Of a DNA stretch of 64,000 nt, positions 63,609 through 64,000 are shown piece after piece. The DNA comes from Pseudomonas sp. 14P_8.1_Bac3 (GTDB lineage: Bacteria; Pseudomonadota; Gammaproteobacteria; Pseudomonadales; Pseudomonadaceae): positions 124,001 to 188,000 of the forward strand of contig NZ_JANLOD010000021.1 of the NCBI RefSeq assembly GCF_025466085.1. Reading direction: 5' to 3'. How positions within the stretch are numbered: the stretch's first letter is position 1; each line of letters starts with the position of its first letter. The position numbers and the translations under genes are program-made. The notes below the pieces were generated by a model that was not told where the DNA came from, ran no database searches, and saw only the letters and a program-made list of their open reading frames with translations.

Positions 63609-63914
63609 CTATTTCACCGCTGCCCGAACCATCGACAACGCCGGCGCCGCCACCCGCCGCTGGCTCAGATACCGCATGCAACTCACCCGCAGAAACGAGG
63701 CGAAATTCACCACCTCACCGCGATAGTCCATGACCTCTTCATACAGCTTGGCGATCAACTGGTTGGTGGTCATGCCGTCGACCTCAGCGATCTCGCTGAG
63801 GATGTCCCAGAACTGATTTTCCAGGCGCAGGGTCGTGACCACCCCGCTGATGCGCAGCGAGCGGGAACGCGATTCGTAGAGAATCGGATCGGCTTTGACG
63901 TAGAGCTCGCACAT
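63609..63914 (-). CDS. Ribbon-helix-helix domain protein
   Basis: A 101-residue protein of the RHH_4-type family (some members carry the misleading name aryl-sulfate sulfotransferase). Core: ISGVVTTLRLENQFWDILSE, MTTNQLIAKLYEEVMDYRGE and FASFLRVSCMRYL. Likely a small DNA-binding protein. It lies 13 bases after the gene whose 3' end is at 63928. Confidence 0.85.
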   Translation of the reverse strand: MCELYVKADPILYESRSRSLRISGVVTTLRLENQFWDILSEIAEVDGMTTNQLIAKLYEEVMDYRGEVVNFASFLRVSCMRYLSQRRVAAPALSMVRAAVK

Positions 63915-63927
63915 CGGGACGTCCTCG

Positions 63928-64000
63928 TTACAGCGTGATTTTGGTGCCCAGCAACCCGAGGAAGCCGGCGAGCCAGCTCGGGTGTGCCGGCCAGGCCGGG
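63928..64000 (-). CDS. 3' end of an unidentified gene (partial)
   Basis: The last 23 codons read PAWPAHPSWLAGFLGLLGTK then ITL and stop. Hydrophobic, so possibly the end of a membrane protein or transporter. The rest lies outside the window, and no family can be assigned. Confidence 0.5.
   Translation of the reverse strand, partial: PAWPAHPSWLAGFLGLLGTKITL

Overview
The window is a chromosomal segment of a fluorescent Pseudomonas (P. fluorescens group is my best reading). The grounds are the algU-mucA-mucB-mucD cluster with no mucC, a phaG gene, the dapA-bamC-MBL-purC order, tctABC with tctDE, and many copies of the GTGGGAGCGGGCTTGCTCGCGA type of REP/REPIN repeat.

Layout. 1-2000: an XRE-cupin regulator, three tiny unrecognised ORFs, tRNA-Ser(CGA). 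2068-5584 (minus): purC, an MBL hydrolase, bamC, dapA. 5915-9957: gcvR-like, bcp, an AI-2E-type permease, a TusA-like protein, a BepA-like protease. 10033-13803 (minus): mucD, mucB, mucA, algU, facing nadB at 14362. 15947-18584: ygfX-like, sdhE, ygfZ, an HDOD protein. 18767-25229: tctE/tctD divergent from tctC-tctB-tctA and an AbrB-type membrane protein. 25305-28197: ung, an enoyl-CoA hydratase-family enzyme, two tyrosine-rich lipoproteins.

28482-38422 is a guanidine catabolism operon. A guanidine-I (ykkC) riboswitch precedes an ABC importer (binding protein, permease, ATPase), two DUF1989 proteins (carboxyguanidine deiminase subunits), a guanidine/urea carboxylase and allophanate hydrolase. 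A second, structurally unrelated sensor, a guanidine-II (mini-ykkC) pair of ACGR hairpins, lies just ahead of the carboxylase. REPINs sit between the two halves, inside the carboxylase reading frame, and after the last gene. Imported guanidine would be carboxylated, deiminated to allophanate and hydrolysed to ammonia and CO2.

38627-42264: a diguanylate cyclase, a CWC protein, an RsuA-family synthase, phaG. 42400-49645: a decayed mobilisable island in tRNA-Gly(CCC), bounded by a perfect 24-bp repeat. It has a truncated integrase, a MobC-like protein, a relaxase broken by one frameshift and one stop, an orphan 599-aa gene preceded by two overlapping mini-ORFs, and a membrane-anchored Mrr-type nuclease. 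The last two are the best candidates here for an undescribed (possibly defensive) system.

49646-64000: a small secreted protein, hicAB, a DUF3077 gene with a structured leader, tam, a low-affinity iron permease-family protein, KGG and DUF4142 stress proteins, a PAS-GAF-GGDEF cyclase, a MFS / HMG-CoA lyase / CoA-transferase / LysR catabolic cluster, an iron-dependent alcohol dehydrogenase, a SIR2-like DUF4917 protein, a ribbon-helix-helix protein and the 3' end of an unidentified gene. I see no rRNA, CRISPR array, intact prophage or intact insertion sequence.
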